From Streptacidiphilus anmyonensis (GTDB taxonomy: Bacteria > Actinomycetota > Actinomycetes > Streptomycetales > Streptomycetaceae): a stretch of 64,000 nucleotides of DNA. The notes under the pieces are model-generated. The model did not search any database, was not told the origin of the DNA, and saw only the letters and a program-made list of their open reading frames with translations. A program made the translations under genes and the position numbers. Positions within the stretch are counted from its first letter, which is position 1; each line of letters begins with the position of its first letter. Positions 1 through 8,045 of the stretch are shown one piece after another. The stretch spans positions 79,720 through 143,719 of the forward strand of contig NZ_BBPQ01000010.1 of the NCBI RefSeq assembly GCF_000787855.1, written 5' to 3'.

Positions 1-236
1 AACGGGCCCGCCGGTGTGGCGGGTAGGGGCTCGTCGCTGACGAAGCCTTCGAGCCGATCGTTCAGCTCGCAGACGACCCGTGGTCCGGCGGCCAGTGCTC
101 CCAGCACGGGGTGCAGGTAGGAGCCGCTGGGGGACGTCAGGTATTCGGCGGTGGTGATCCCCGAGACGCGCTGGGCGGCGTCCGAGAGGAGGCCCGCGAG
201 TTCGGCACGGGGCAGGGGAGAGCGGTTGGCGGTCAT
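1..236 (-). CDS. Unrecognised element protein, 5' part only (cut by window start)
   Basis: Open reading frame from an ATG at 236 to the window edge, 78 codons without a stop. Its ATG overlaps the TGA of the RelE-like gene upstream (ATGA at 233-236), so the two are very probably translationally coupled. The visible part (starting MTANRSPLPRAELAGLLSDA) looks like an ordinary soluble alpha-helical protein. I see no helix-turn-helix and no membrane segment. Its position next to a RelE/ParE-like gene makes an antitoxin possible, but nothing in the visible residues shows it. Confidence 0.6.
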   Translation of the reverse strand, partial: MTANRSPLPRAELAGLLSDAAQRVSGITTAEYLTSPSGSYLHPVLGALAAGPRVVCELNDRLEGFVSDEPLPATPAGP

Positions 237-709
237 CGCTGGGGGACCTTTCGAGGGGCGGAGACGACGGGAGGGGTAGCAGCTGGCGAATCGGTCGAGG
301 CTGGCGTCGCTTGGTGGGCTGCGCGAGGAGAGCGGGACCGCGCGGCGTGCACGCGCGCCTCGGCGGCTGTGTCGGTCTCGGGGGCCACGCTCGGACCGGT
401 ACGGTGCTGGGCCGTGCGGTAGACGGCGTAGTCCTTCCGGCTGCCGGCGGCCACGAGGTAGATCTCGCGCTTGTGGCTCGACGTCGGCGGGGCTTGGCGG
501 AACTGGATGACCAGCCGATAGGAGACCGACGGGTCGACGTAGACCTTGTGGAAGCCGGCGAGACGGCCTGTCAGCGGCAGGCAGTCGTCGCTGCCGTGCA
601 CCAGGTTCTGCAGCTCCAGCAGGGCCAAGTCGCGCATTTCGTCCGGAAGTGCGCGCAGATCGGCGATGGCGTCCGGATGGGCGGCGAAGGCGAATCGTGC
701 GCGGCTCAC
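233..709 (-). CDS. RelE/ParE-fold toxin-like protein with long disordered tail
   Basis: 158 aa. Residues 1-100 have the layout of the RelE/ParE superfamily: an N-terminal helix pair (ADLRALPDEMRDLALLELQN), a strand region with VSYRLVIQFRQ, and the late strand REIYLVAAGSRKDYAVYRTA, which resembles the C-terminal part of ParE/RelE-like proteins. Residues 100-158 are rich in Ala, Pro, Arg and Ser and look disordered, which is not usual for a free toxin. The start overlaps the stop of the upstream gene (ATGA at 706-709) and its stop overlaps the next start, so it sits inside the conjugation transcript rather than in a stand-alone toxin-antitoxin pair. Whether it is toxic cannot be told; catalytic residues of RelE are not clearly present. 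Confidence 0.6.
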   Translation of the reverse strand: MSRARFAFAAHPDAIADLRALPDEMRDLALLELQNLVHGSDDCLPLTGRLAGFHKVYVDPSVSYRLVIQFRQAPPTSSHKREIYLVAAGSRKDYAVYRTAQHRTGPSVAPETDTAAEARVHAARSRSPRAAHQATPASTDSPAATPPVVSAPRKVPQR

Positions 710-1497
710 ATCGACCTCCGGGGGCTCGGTCGCTGGACCGCGCTCGTCGTCGGCGTGCCGTGATCGCCAGGGCTCGTCTTGGGGATCGTTGAGGTGTCGG
801 CGGAGCGGGCGAGTGCGGCGCGGGTCCGGAGAGCGCCTGCCTCGCCGCGGTATTCCGGCGGCAGCGGCAGCGGCAGCGGCAGGGGCAGCGGGAGCGGGAC
901 GTCACGAGCGTCCAGCCACTGCCGGGCGGAAGCCTCGTCGAAGAAGGCGCCCTCGCGCATCGTGTACGTGTGGGTCTGATGGTCCCCTTCTTCGAGGAAG
1001 ACACGGATGGGCTCCTCGACGGCCCGGGAGTCGCGGGTCAAGGTCCATGTCTCGCACGGGTCGTAGTCCGAGCTGTGGCTGTCGAGGACCTCATACCGAG
1101 TGCCCGAGGTGCGCAGCTGCTGCTCGACCCGCGTGGTGAGGGCGTCAGCGGGCTTCATGAAGTCGTCGCCGACGCGGGTGATCTGCTCGGGTGGGCACCC
1201 GCGCTCGATCAGCCAGTTCTGTGCCAGGGACACGGTGCAGTGACGGGTCGACTCGAAGGTGAACGTGTTCTGGTGGAGGTCCCGGGTGACCTTGATCGCG
1301 CGGATCTGCGGCTCGCCGGGCACGCCCCAGGTGGCCGAGCCGTCGTGCGCGACGACGAAGCTGTGCGAACCGTCGGGGGTGGTGTGGTGCTCGGCCAGGA
1401 CGGTCAGGTCGCCGGCCCAGAACTGCTGTTCCGCGTGCGCGGAGGCCGCGTCAGCGGGCTCGAAGTTGTCGAGACGGAAGTCGAGTTCGGTGTTCAT
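706..1497 (-). CDS. Hypothetical element protein with Leu-Pro repeat
   Basis: About 263 aa from the ATG at 1497, whose ATGA overlaps the stop of the DUF4913 gene; longer upstream starts would run far into that gene. The protein begins MNTELDFRLDNFEPADAASA and reads as a mostly beta-rich soluble protein with two similar halves (a HCTVSLAQNWLIERGCPPEQ stretch and an EGAFFDEASARQWLDARDVP stretch, each a helix after a strand). It then runs into a PLPLPLPLPLPP repeat encoded by a GGCAGC-type microsatellite near 860-895, and ends in a disordered tail. No family recognised. Its conserved place in the operon suggests an accessory function of the element. Confidence 0.7.
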   Translation of the reverse strand: MNTELDFRLDNFEPADAASAHAEQQFWAGDLTVLAEHHTTPDGSHSFVVAHDGSATWGVPGEPQIRAIKVTRDLHQNTFTFESTRHCTVSLAQNWLIERGCPPEQITRVGDDFMKPADALTTRVEQQLRTSGTRYEVLDSHSSDYDPCETWTLTRDSRAVEEPIRVFLEEGDHQTHTYTMREGAFFDEASARQWLDARDVPLPLPLPLPLPLPPEYRGEAGALRTRAALARSADTSTIPKTSPGDHGTPTTSAVQRPSPRRSM

Positions 1498-2120
1498 GCC
1501 GTCGGCTCCGGCTGCTTGGGAGCGGGGGCGGCAAGCACGCGGTGGTTGGGTCGGCTCGCGCTGGTTGTGCACGCGGCGAAGGGGCCGTCGGCAGCGCGGA
1601 GATGGACCAGTGCTTGGTCGAGGTGGTCGCGATGCCATGTCGAAGGACCTGTCAGTCCGGCCTCGGCATCGGTGAGCTGCTGCCAGGCGAGCCAGAGGGC
1701 GTGCAGGCGGGCCACCGCCTCGAGGTGCTCGTGCCACTGCACGCACCACGGGCGAGTGGTGCTGATCTCCCGGCCGTACACCGGCAGGAAGAGGTTGTTC
1801 ACCCAGAAGTCGAGCTCGGCCAGTTCGACGGCGTACGCCTCGCCGTCCAAGGCGGGGATGAACACGGAGGTCGGGCGGTCCTCCGGTTCGGAGTCGGCTG
1901 CCTCTGCGGTCTCCGGGCCTTCGGTCGACGGGGGTTCAGCGGGTACCGGCACCGGGGCGGGTTCGGAGCGGAGTCGGTCGAGGAGGACGCCGTGCTGTTT
2001 GACCTCGGCCATGGTCTTGGCGAGGGCGCTGGCGAGGTCGTCGAGGTCGTCGTCGGGGATGCGGAACGGCTCGGGCGCGGGGGTGGTCTCGCTGGGGTCG
2101 GACATCGGGGCGTGCTCCAT
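1494..2120 (-). CDS. DUF4913 family protein
   Basis: 208 aa (an internal ATG six codons in, MSDPSETT, is an equally good start). An acidic, proline-rich N-terminus (residues 1-80) precedes a well-formed DUF4913-like domain: ELDFWVNNLFLPVYGREIS, then RPWCVQWHEHLEAVARLHAL, WLAWQQLTDAEAGLTGPSTW and HRDHLDQALVHLRAADGPFA. Such proteins are known mainly from Streptomyces conjugative elements and have no assigned biochemical role. The upstream intergenic stretch carries one copy of the repeated element-specific motif (2153-2190). The stop overlaps the next start. Confidence 0.8.
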   Translation of the reverse strand: MEHAPMSDPSETTPAPEPFRIPDDDLDDLASALAKTMAEVKQHGVLLDRLRSEPAPVPVPAEPPSTEGPETAEAADSEPEDRPTSVFIPALDGEAYAVELAELDFWVNNLFLPVYGREISTTRPWCVQWHEHLEAVARLHALWLAWQQLTDAEAGLTGPSTWHRDHLDQALVHLRAADGPFAACTTSASRPNHRVLAAPAPKQPEPTA

Positions 2121-2152
2121 CTGTGGGAGGGCGACATGGGGGAGAGGATCCG

Positions 2153-2190
2153 GAGAATCCGGGATTTGGGCCGGCCGGGAACCAGCGGTA
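2153..2190 (-). promoter_or_regulatory. Copy 1 of repeated element motif
   Basis: On the minus strand this reads CTACCGCTGG...CCGGCCGGCCCAAATCCCGG and lies 33 nt upstream of the DUF4913 start. A near-identical stretch lies at 7911-7950 in front of another element gene, and weaker relatives lie at 8965-9007 and 17919-17951. Recurrence in front of separate genes suggests a promoter or operator shared within the element; this is inference. Confidence 0.45.
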
Positions 2191-2198
2191 GTGCGCCG

Positions 2199-3423
2199 CT
2201 ACGGCGCCGTGCAGCGAGGGCAGCGAGGAAACGGCGGAGCCAGCAACTGCACAGCCCGAGTGGCCTGTTGAGGTACGACGCCGTTGCCGAGCGCGGTGAG
2301 CTGAGCCGGTCGTCCGAGTCCTGGAGTGGCGGTCACCCAGCCGGGCTCCAGCCCTTGCATCCACTCCACAAAGTCGGCGCGGAGCCGTCCCGCCGCGTCG
2401 GTGGGCGGCGGAGCCGGACGGGTGAGCGTCTCCCACCGGGTGATGGCGGCGGCGTAGGGTCCCCATCGTCGGTCCGCTCCCCGGCTTTCGGAGCCTCGGT
2501 CCAGAGCGGCAGGACCACCGCCGACAAGGGAGGTCGCCAGCCCTTGCCCGGGCGACGGCCCGGGGTGCCCGTGTCGCTGGCCCGGGGAGTGGGCAGCAGC
2601 GACGCTGCTGCACTCGGCAGGGTCATGTCCCCGTTGCCGTGCCGCTGGTTGGGCGAGCCCTTGATCCCGTCCGAGGCTTTCGGAGTCGGCAGCAGGAGCC
2701 ATTCCACCTCGTCGGCCAGGTTCGGGCCGTGGCCCCCGCTCTTCCGCTTCGAGGGGTGCTGGGAGCCGCCGTTCTTGCCGATGTTGCTGGTCGGCGTCTT
2801 GAGCAGAGTGCTCGGCGGGCCAGGCCGTGAGGAAGGTGCGCTCTCGACGGTGCGGGGCTCCGATATCGGAGGCGCGAAGCACGAGCCACCGAGAGTCGTA
2901 CCCGAGGTCGGCCAGGGAGCCGAGTACGGCACCGAGTGCCCGCAGAGGAGGCTGACCTGTGGTGTCTCCCAGACACCACGGGCAGAATTCCACGTCGCCA
3001 GGGGAACCGGCGGGTGAGGTGAGGAGGCCGCGCACATTCTCTAGCACCACCAAGCACGGGCGGAGGGCCTGGACTGCGCGCGCGACGTGTAGCCAGAGCC
3101 CGGAACGGGTCTGCGGGTTGAGTCCGGCCCGGCGGCCGGCGACGGAGACGTCTTTGACAGGGGAAGCCCGCCGTCAGGACGCACACCTGGGGGACGAGGG
3201 ACCAGTCGACGGTCGTGATGTCGCCGAGGTTGGGCACGCCGGGCCAGTGGCGGGCCAGGATGCGGGAGGCGTCCGGGTTGACCTCGGCTTGCCAGGCCAG
3301 CGTGCCGCCGAGGGCGGACTGCACTCCCAGGTCGAGTCCGCCGAAGCCGGAACAGAGCGAGCCGATCACGGGTGGGAGCGCGTTGGCGGGATGCAGGGCC
3401 AAGGTGTCGGGCAGGATGGTCAT
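2199..3423 (-). pseudogene. C5-cytosine DNA methyltransferase (Dcm family), frameshifted
   Basis: The N-terminal part (from the ATG at 3423) has motif I SLCSGFGGLDLG and ends at motif IV AGFPCQ with catalytic Cys89. Immediately after Gln90 the frame is lost; a single extra base in the AAA run at 3153-3155 would be enough. The next frame continues with motif VI ENVRGLL, motif VIII-like GAPHRRERTF and, at the end, the motif IX/X-like QLTALGNGVVPQQA. In the middle (about 2830-2500) the most protein-like frame is a third one, with LLPTPKASDG and LLPTPRASDTG repeats typical of phage and element Dcm target regions, so two further compensating shifts are likely. The gene therefore looks inactive, though a sequence error at the first site cannot be excluded. 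In the element it would have masked restriction sites. Confidence 0.75.
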
Positions 3424-3468
3424 GGCGTATTCCAGGGGAGGACGAGCGGGGAGCTGGGGCGGGTGGGT

Positions 3469-4641
3469 TCAGCTGTGGCCGCGCACGGGTGACCGCACGG
3501 TCGCCGGAGCAACGGCGGAGCCCAGCCGTTCCGAGGCGACCCGCGGTGCGCGCGGTGTGCTGCGTGCCAGGGCCGCGCGCGTCCGCGTGGTTGCTTGCCT
3601 GTCCGGCGCGGGGACAGGGGCAGTCGGGGGCGCAGCGGGCATAGCGTTTGCGGCCTGCCAGCGGGCACGCACGTCGTCGAGTGGTCCGAGGGCGTGGAGG
3701 GCGTGGTTGATGAGCCGCCCGGGGGCCAGCGTGTCGTTCTCCGCCAGGGTCCGGACGGCACGGGCGGAGGTAGCCGCGGTGCGCGTGACGGAGGAGCGCA
3801 TCACCTGCTCGCCGAGCCATTCGGCGCTGCCGGGCCCGCCCCCGTCGCAGATGGCGGTGACCTGGTCGGCGGACAAGGTGCCGTCGGCCAGCAGCCCGCG
3901 CCGCTGGGCTTCCCAGAGCACGGTGAGCCGGTCGATGGGCTCGCCCCGGTGGTGCAGCGCACCGAGGCAGCGGTAGAGCTGCCCGTGTGCCGGGTCGGCG
4001 AAGTCGCCCGGCCGCAGCCAGCCGACCACCTCGTCCATGGCCCCCGGCCGGTCGACCAGGACCGCCAGAAGGAACCTTTCGTCCTCGCTGGACTGGTCTG
4101 ACCGAACCGGAGGCACAGCCACCGGGGTGATGGCCTCCGGAGCGGCAGGGGCGACCGGGAGCGGCTCGCTGCCCCAACGCTGCGCCAGGTCGGCGAGTAC
4201 GCCGGTCAGCACGTCGGCCTGGTGCAGGGCCCCCTCGACTTTGCCCTGCAGGGCGTCGGCCCGAGCAGCCTGGTGCAGGCGAATCGCGTGCTTGGTGACG
4301 CTGCGGTGGATCGCGCCCTCCAACACCATGCGGCCGTACACCGGAGCGTGTGCGGGGCGAGGGCAGGACGCGACCAGGGTGTGGGCGTACGACGCGGTCA
4401 GTCCGCGCACGTGGAGGCCGGCCTTGTCGACCGCGTCGGTCACCCAGGACAGCGGCACCGACTTCTGGGCCGTCAGCGCCGGGTGACCGTCTGACTGGAG
4501 CTGGCGCAGCGCGGCGAACAGGGCCTGGTGGACCGGCCGGTAGAAGTGATCCGGCGCGAGCCAGTCAAGGTGCGAGAGCTGGCCCGGGTCGAGCAGCACG
4601 GCGCCGAGCACCGCCTGCTCCGCGCCCAGCAGCGGGTTCAC
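3469..4641 (-). CDS. Protein with two DnaB N-terminal-like domains, no helicase domain
   Basis: About 390 aa from the GTG at 4641, chosen because GTGA overlaps the stop of the upstream small gene; the longer reading upstream is low-complexity. Residues 1-50 (VNPLLGAEQAVLGAVLLDPG ... DHFYRPVHQALFAALRQL) and a second block about 170 residues later (DERFLLAVLVDRPGAMDEVV ... FADPAHGQLYRCLGALHHRG) both resemble the helical N-terminal domain of DnaB, which binds primase and mediates hexamer assembly. No Walker A motif or RecA fold follows. The C-terminus is disordered. It may load or block a replisome during element transfer, but only the domain similarity is seen. Confidence 0.7.
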   Translation of the reverse strand: MNPLLGAEQAVLGAVLLDPGQLSHLDWLAPDHFYRPVHQALFAALRQLQSDGHPALTAQKSVPLSWVTDAVDKAGLHVRGLTASYAHTLVASCPRPAHAPVYGRMVLEGAIHRSVTKHAIRLHQAARADALQGKVEGALHQADVLTGVLADLAQRWGSEPLPVAPAAPEAITPVAVPPVRSDQSSEDERFLLAVLVDRPGAMDEVVGWLRPGDFADPAHGQLYRCLGALHHRGEPIDRLTVLWEAQRRGLLADGTLSADQVTAICDGGGPGSAEWLGEQVMRSSVTRTAATSARAVRTLAENDTLAPGRLINHALHALGPLDDVRARWQAANAMPAAPPTAPVPAPDRQATTRTRAALARSTPRAPRVASERLGSAVAPATVRSPVRGHS

Positions 4642-4868
4642 CGCCAACCCCCGTCCTCGGACACCGGAGATCCGCCCTGCCGGGAGCGGAGTTCGGCAAC
4701 CGCCCGATCGGCAGCAGCCGCCGCCGTCGCGAAGCGGTCCAGCGCGCCGGTGAACCCGGGATCGGTGGCGAGGATCGCGCCGGCCCTGCTGGCCAGCCAC
4801 CACTGCCCGTCGCGCAGGACAGCCGGCGAGCGCAGGAGACGCGCGGAGCGAGGCGTGGGGGCGCTCAT
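4638..4868 (-). CDS. Small conserved-looking element protein (76 aa)
   Basis: 76 aa, starting at the ATG that overlaps the stop of the coupling-protein gene (ATGA at 4865-4868) and ending in the start of the DnaB-N protein (GTGA at 4638-4641). The first half contains RDGQWWLASRAGAILATDPG, an SH3-like beta hairpin pattern. The second half is a helix (FTGALDRFATAAAAADRAVA). No family recognised. The two overlaps argue strongly that it is translated. Confidence 0.65.
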   Translation of the reverse strand: MSAPTPRSARLLRSPAVLRDGQWWLASRAGAILATDPGFTGALDRFATAAAAADRAVAELRSRQGGSPVSEDGGWR

Positions 4869-6652
4869 GCCGACAGCCCGAAGTCGTCACGGCCGAGGGT
4901 CTTGGCGATGGCGCGCTCGGTGATGGCCTTGGTCGCACGCGCCGAGGCGGGGCCGATCACCTTGGCGGAGGGCTCCTTGTACCAGGGCCGCAGGTCGAGC
5001 ATCGCCACCCGGATGCCGGTGGCCAGGAGCAACGCCTTGCCCTTGGGGAGGGCGCGGATCGCGTCCGGCGGCAGGATCCGCTCGGTGCGCATCGACACGG
5101 AGGTGGACTTGCCGTCGTCGCTGGTGGACACCGAGGTGGTCTGGACGTCGTGGTCGCCCACCTGACGGCTGAGGCGGTCGGCGAAATCGGCGTCGTCGAT
5201 GCCGCTGCCGATGATCTTGACGGTGGCGGCGGACCAGAGGGCGTCCATGCCTGCCTCGCCCCAGCAGCGCTGTCCCTGCCGGTAGCTCTGCAGGATCGTC
5301 ACCGGGATCACGCCGCGCGAGCCCAGGTGGCTGTACAGGTCCGGCAGATCCGAGATCTTGCACACGTTGGCGGCCTCGTCGAGGACGCACAGGGCGGGCG
5401 GGTCGAGGCGTCCGCCGGAGCGCTCGGCGACGACCACGGCCGCGCGCATCACGGCGTCGGCCGCAGCGGCGATGATCGCCGAGGCGGAGCCGCCACCGTC
5501 CTTGCTGAGCAGGAACAACGTGTCGTGGGAGGTGGCGAAGGCGAACGGGCGGAACTCGGGCAGGTGCTTGCTGGGGGTGACCCACGCGGCGATGTCCGGG
5601 TCGAGCAGGCAGCTGGCGTACTGCCGCGCGGTCTCGTAGATCCCGTCACGGGTTTCGGTCGAGCCGGAGACAGTGCCCTGGAGCTGGGTGGCGACCGTCT
5701 CGTGGCCGGCGTCGGTGAGCAGGTCCACCGGGGTGCGGTCGGCGGGCGAGGCGAGCCAGGCCAGGACGTCGGTGATCGGGCGGCGGTGGCTCGCGGCGGC
5801 GAGGAACAGCGCGGCGAGGGTGTTGCTCGCGGCGGTGGACCAGAAGTCCGAGCCGTTCGACTCGTCCACCGAGGCGGCGACGAAGTGCCCGGCCAGGCGC
5901 TTCGCGCCGGTCAGGTCGCGGGCGTCGGCCAGGATGTCCCACCACATCTCCCGTGGGTGGTGGGCGATCTGTTGCGGGTCCAGGGTCCAGATCGTGCCGA
6001 CCTCGCCCCGGGCGTCGACCGTCGCGGTGAAGGCGTCGTTGGCCGCCTTGTTCGAGGTGAGCAGCACCGGGCCGGGCGCGGCCAGGATCGCGGGGATCGC
6101 CAGCCCGGACGTCTTGCCGCTTCGCGGGGCCATGATCGCGACGATCACGTCCTCCCAGGAGGCGCGGACCTCGGCCTGGCCCGGGGAGAGGGAGCCGATG
6201 AGGATGCCCCGGTCGGCTGGGGCGATCTTGCCGGGCTTGAGATCAGCGAGGCTCGGCCGCAGGCTCCGGGCCTTCGAGGTGATCTGCTTGTCCAGCAGCG
6301 GGGCGAGGTCGGCCTTGCAGGCGAGGCCGTTCCGGGCGTCGCTGCGCAGCCGCATCCACAGGACCAGCCCGGCGATCGTGAGACCGACGGAGAGCAGTCC
6401 GGGGACGATCCGCACGCCGACGAGGAGGGCGGTCGGGCTCAGGTGCGGCCACAGCGCTTCGGGGTGGAGCAGAGCGTCGGTGGCTGTGAAGGGCGTCCAC
6501 GAGCCCGTGTCGAACAGGGAGTTGCTGACGTTCCCGGTCAGCCAAGCCAGGGAGCCGAAGGCGAGGGCGATGCCGAGGACGCCGAAGAGGAGGTAGAGGA
6601 GCGCGTCGGACCCGGTGGTGGTCGAGGGCGCGCTGGTACGCGGTGCGGGCAT
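4865..6652 (-). CDS. VirD4/TraG-type coupling ATPase
   Basis: 595 aa. Two membrane segments lie near the N-terminus (about residues 17-38 and 78-100), followed by a cytoplasmic ATPase with Walker A MAPRSGKTSG (K180), Walker B ALCVLDEAANV, a PVTILQSYRQGQ segment and the IGSGIDDADFADRLSRQVGD region typical of TraG/VirD4 proteins. These proteins bring the DNA substrate to the type IV secretion channel and pump it across the inner membrane. It lies downstream of the VirB4-like and membrane components of the same element. The leader 35-70 nt upstream of the start is shared with the SCO6880-like gene (see repeat entries). Confidence 0.88.
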   Translation of the reverse strand: MPAPRTSAPSTTTGSDALLYLLFGVLGIALAFGSLAWLTGNVSNSLFDTGSWTPFTATDALLHPEALWPHLSPTALLVGVRIVPGLLSVGLTIAGLVLWMRLRSDARNGLACKADLAPLLDKQITSKARSLRPSLADLKPGKIAPADRGILIGSLSPGQAEVRASWEDVIVAIMAPRSGKTSGLAIPAILAAPGPVLLTSNKAANDAFTATVDARGEVGTIWTLDPQQIAHHPREMWWDILADARDLTGAKRLAGHFVAASVDESNGSDFWSTAASNTLAALFLAAASHRRPITDVLAWLASPADRTPVDLLTDAGHETVATQLQGTVSGSTETRDGIYETARQYASCLLDPDIAAWVTPSKHLPEFRPFAFATSHDTLFLLSKDGGGSASAIIAAAADAVMRAAVVVAERSGGRLDPPALCVLDEAANVCKISDLPDLYSHLGSRGVIPVTILQSYRQGQRCWGEAGMDALWSAATVKIIGSGIDDADFADRLSRQVGDHDVQTTSVSTSDDGKSTSVSMRTERILPPDAIRALPKGKALLLATGIRVAMLDLRPWYKEPSAKVIGPASARATKAITERAIAKTLGRDDFGLSA

Positions 6653-6686
6653 GGTTGGTCCAGGGGGTGAGCGCGGGCGAATGGCG

Positions 6687-6719
6687 GGGCAGGGCGCGCG
6701 GCGCTCTTCTGCTGGTCAT
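6687..6719 (-). repeat. Leader repeat, copy A (upstream of coupling-protein gene)
   Basis: The plus-strand string GGGCGCGCGGCGCTCTTCTG, flanked by a GGGGC box and a following TCAT, also occurs at 13680-13710. In both places it lies about 35-60 nt ahead of an element gene on the minus strand. It could be an mRNA leader element, a protein-binding site or the start of a tiny leader peptide (both copies contain ATG-(ACC/AAC)-TCC/AGC-AGA-AGA-like codons). Function unknown. Confidence 0.5.
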
Positions 6720-6900
6720 CGATGAAGCTCCTGTTCGGGCGAGGGCGGCTGGGCCTGTCAGGCACGCGGTGCGGTGGACGGCGCGGGGCCGACGAGGACC
6801 TCGGCAGCGGAGAAGGAGACGGCGTAATGGGCGGGCGAGTTCAGGACAGACCCGGCGGACGCGGCTAACCCGGGCAGGGGTCCAGCCCGTGGGTGGCCAG

Positions 6901-7065
6901 TCACGGCCACCACCCTGGCAGCGCGCGGAACTGCCGGGCTCGGCCCTGCTGCCGCTCCGCCTCGTCGCGGGCCAGCAGCTGGCCGGTGAGCGGCGAAGAC
7001 TCCAGCCAGACCCGGCGGCGGCCCAACCGCAGCCAGTGGCCCTGGCGTTGGAACCGGACGGGCGA
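6901..7065 (-). CDS. Possible small basic protein (~55-60 aa)
   Basis: An open frame ending at TGA 6901-6903 has a protein-like sequence: a basic N-terminus (FPSPVRFQRQGHWLRLGRRR) followed by VWLESSPLTGQLLARDEAER. A TTG codon seven bases after GGAG near 7072-7083 is the likely start, which places the true 5' end slightly upstream of the coordinate given. The frame also reads through from further upstream, so the start is uncertain. It fills the otherwise empty stretch between the 245-aa protein gene and the coupling-protein leader. No family recognised. Confidence 0.4.
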   Translation of the reverse strand, partial: SPVRFQRQGHWLRLGRRRVWLESSPLTGQLLARDEAERQQGRARQFRALPGWWP

Positions 7066-7126
7066 GGGGAAGTGAGGCAAGGTCAAACTCCGTGGAGGAA
7101 GAGGGAAGGACGCAACGTCGGACCGG

Positions 7127-7864
7127 TCACCGCGTCCGAGGGCGGGGGAACTGCGTCGGACGCGCGGATGCGCCGGCAACTGCCGTCCCGGTGCCGAGCG
7201 CCGATGACGCCTTCGCCTTGGCTGCCGCGGGTGATGCGACCAACGCCGGGCTGCGCGGGGCAGAAGGAACAGAGGACTGGACCCGCATCTCGGAAGGGGA
7301 CTGCGCAGCGCCGGCGATGCGGCGCCACTCGGCCTGGGAGTCGGCAAGTTCCGACTGAGCTGCGCTGACGAACTCCGCGGCGAAGCCGAACCGATCGGCG
7401 AGGCGGTACGCCTCGACGTCCAGGTCGGTGATCTGCTCGCCCACTGCCTCCAAGGCTTCTCGAAGACGCTCCAGAGCGCCGTGCTCGGGATGGAGGAGGT
7501 GATCGACGACCTGCCGCAGCTCGGTCCCGTTCTCGGCGGACCGGATCCGGTCGGCGAGCCGTAGGAGTTCCGCCCCGACGGTGTAGGGCCCGAGAGGGTT
7601 GACGGCGGTGGCCGCCCGAATCGTGCTCAGAGCGGGGTCGAGATCAACGCTGTAGCGAGCGGCGCGGAGCATCTCGGTTGCATGGACGGCGATGGCGCTC
7701 TGCTCGGCCCGGCCCATGCTGGTCGGCAGGCGGTGCCGGGGGCCGTGCCAGTCGTTGGTAAAGGTGAACCCAGCGTGGTTGAGCAGGGTTACCGAGAGGC
7801 TGTCTCCTCCGCGGGCGACGACGCTTCCGCTCGGCTCGGCGGTGATGGTGACGGTGATGGGCAT
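7127..7864 (-). CDS. Hypothetical element protein, related to the 258-aa protein upstream
   Basis: 245 aa. The N-terminal 65 residues are beta-rich (MPITVTITAEPSGSVVARGG, then NHAGFTFTNDWHGPRHRLP). They are followed by a helical segment with GRAEQSAIAVHATEMLRAAR and YSVDLDPALS, and two further helices (ELLRLADRIRSAENGTELRQ; ALERLREALEAVGEQITDLD). The tail from residue 205 is low-complexity. The LRAARYSVDLDPAL stretch resembles LRGAGYQVAVDLAF in the neighbouring 258-aa protein, suggesting an ancient duplication. No known function. One copy of the repeated element motif lies about 50 nt upstream. Confidence 0.7.
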   Translation of the reverse strand: MPITVTITAEPSGSVVARGGDSLSVTLLNHAGFTFTNDWHGPRHRLPTSMGRAEQSAIAVHATEMLRAARYSVDLDPALSTIRAATAVNPLGPYTVGAELLRLADRIRSAENGTELRQVVDHLLHPEHGALERLREALEAVGEQITDLDVEAYRLADRFGFAAEFVSAAQSELADSQAEWRRIAGAAQSPSEMRVQSSVPSAPRSPALVASPAAAKAKASSALGTGTAVAGASARPTQFPRPRTR

Positions 7865-7910
7865 GGCGGTCTCCTGAACGTGTGCCGTCGTGTGAGAGAG
7901 AAGGTTCCGC

Positions 7911-7960
7911 TGAATCCGCGATTTGGCCCGGCCGGAAGTCGCTGGTAGACGCGGCGTGCA
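7911..7960 (-). promoter_or_regulatory. Copy 2 of repeated element motif
   Basis: The minus strand reads GTGCACGCCGCG-TCTACCAGCG-ACTTCCGGCCGGGCCAAATC-GCGGATTC. The same order of blocks occurs at 2153-2190 in front of the DUF4913 gene. The distance to the downstream start is about 50 nt. Likely a shared promoter or operator region. Confidence 0.45.
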
Positions 7961-8045
7961 CCGCGACTTGAAGAGGCACCGGTCGTAGGCGCAGGCCGCG
8001 CCGACGGTGTGCGTGGAATGGCCGCAGCACGCTCAGGTAGCTGGG

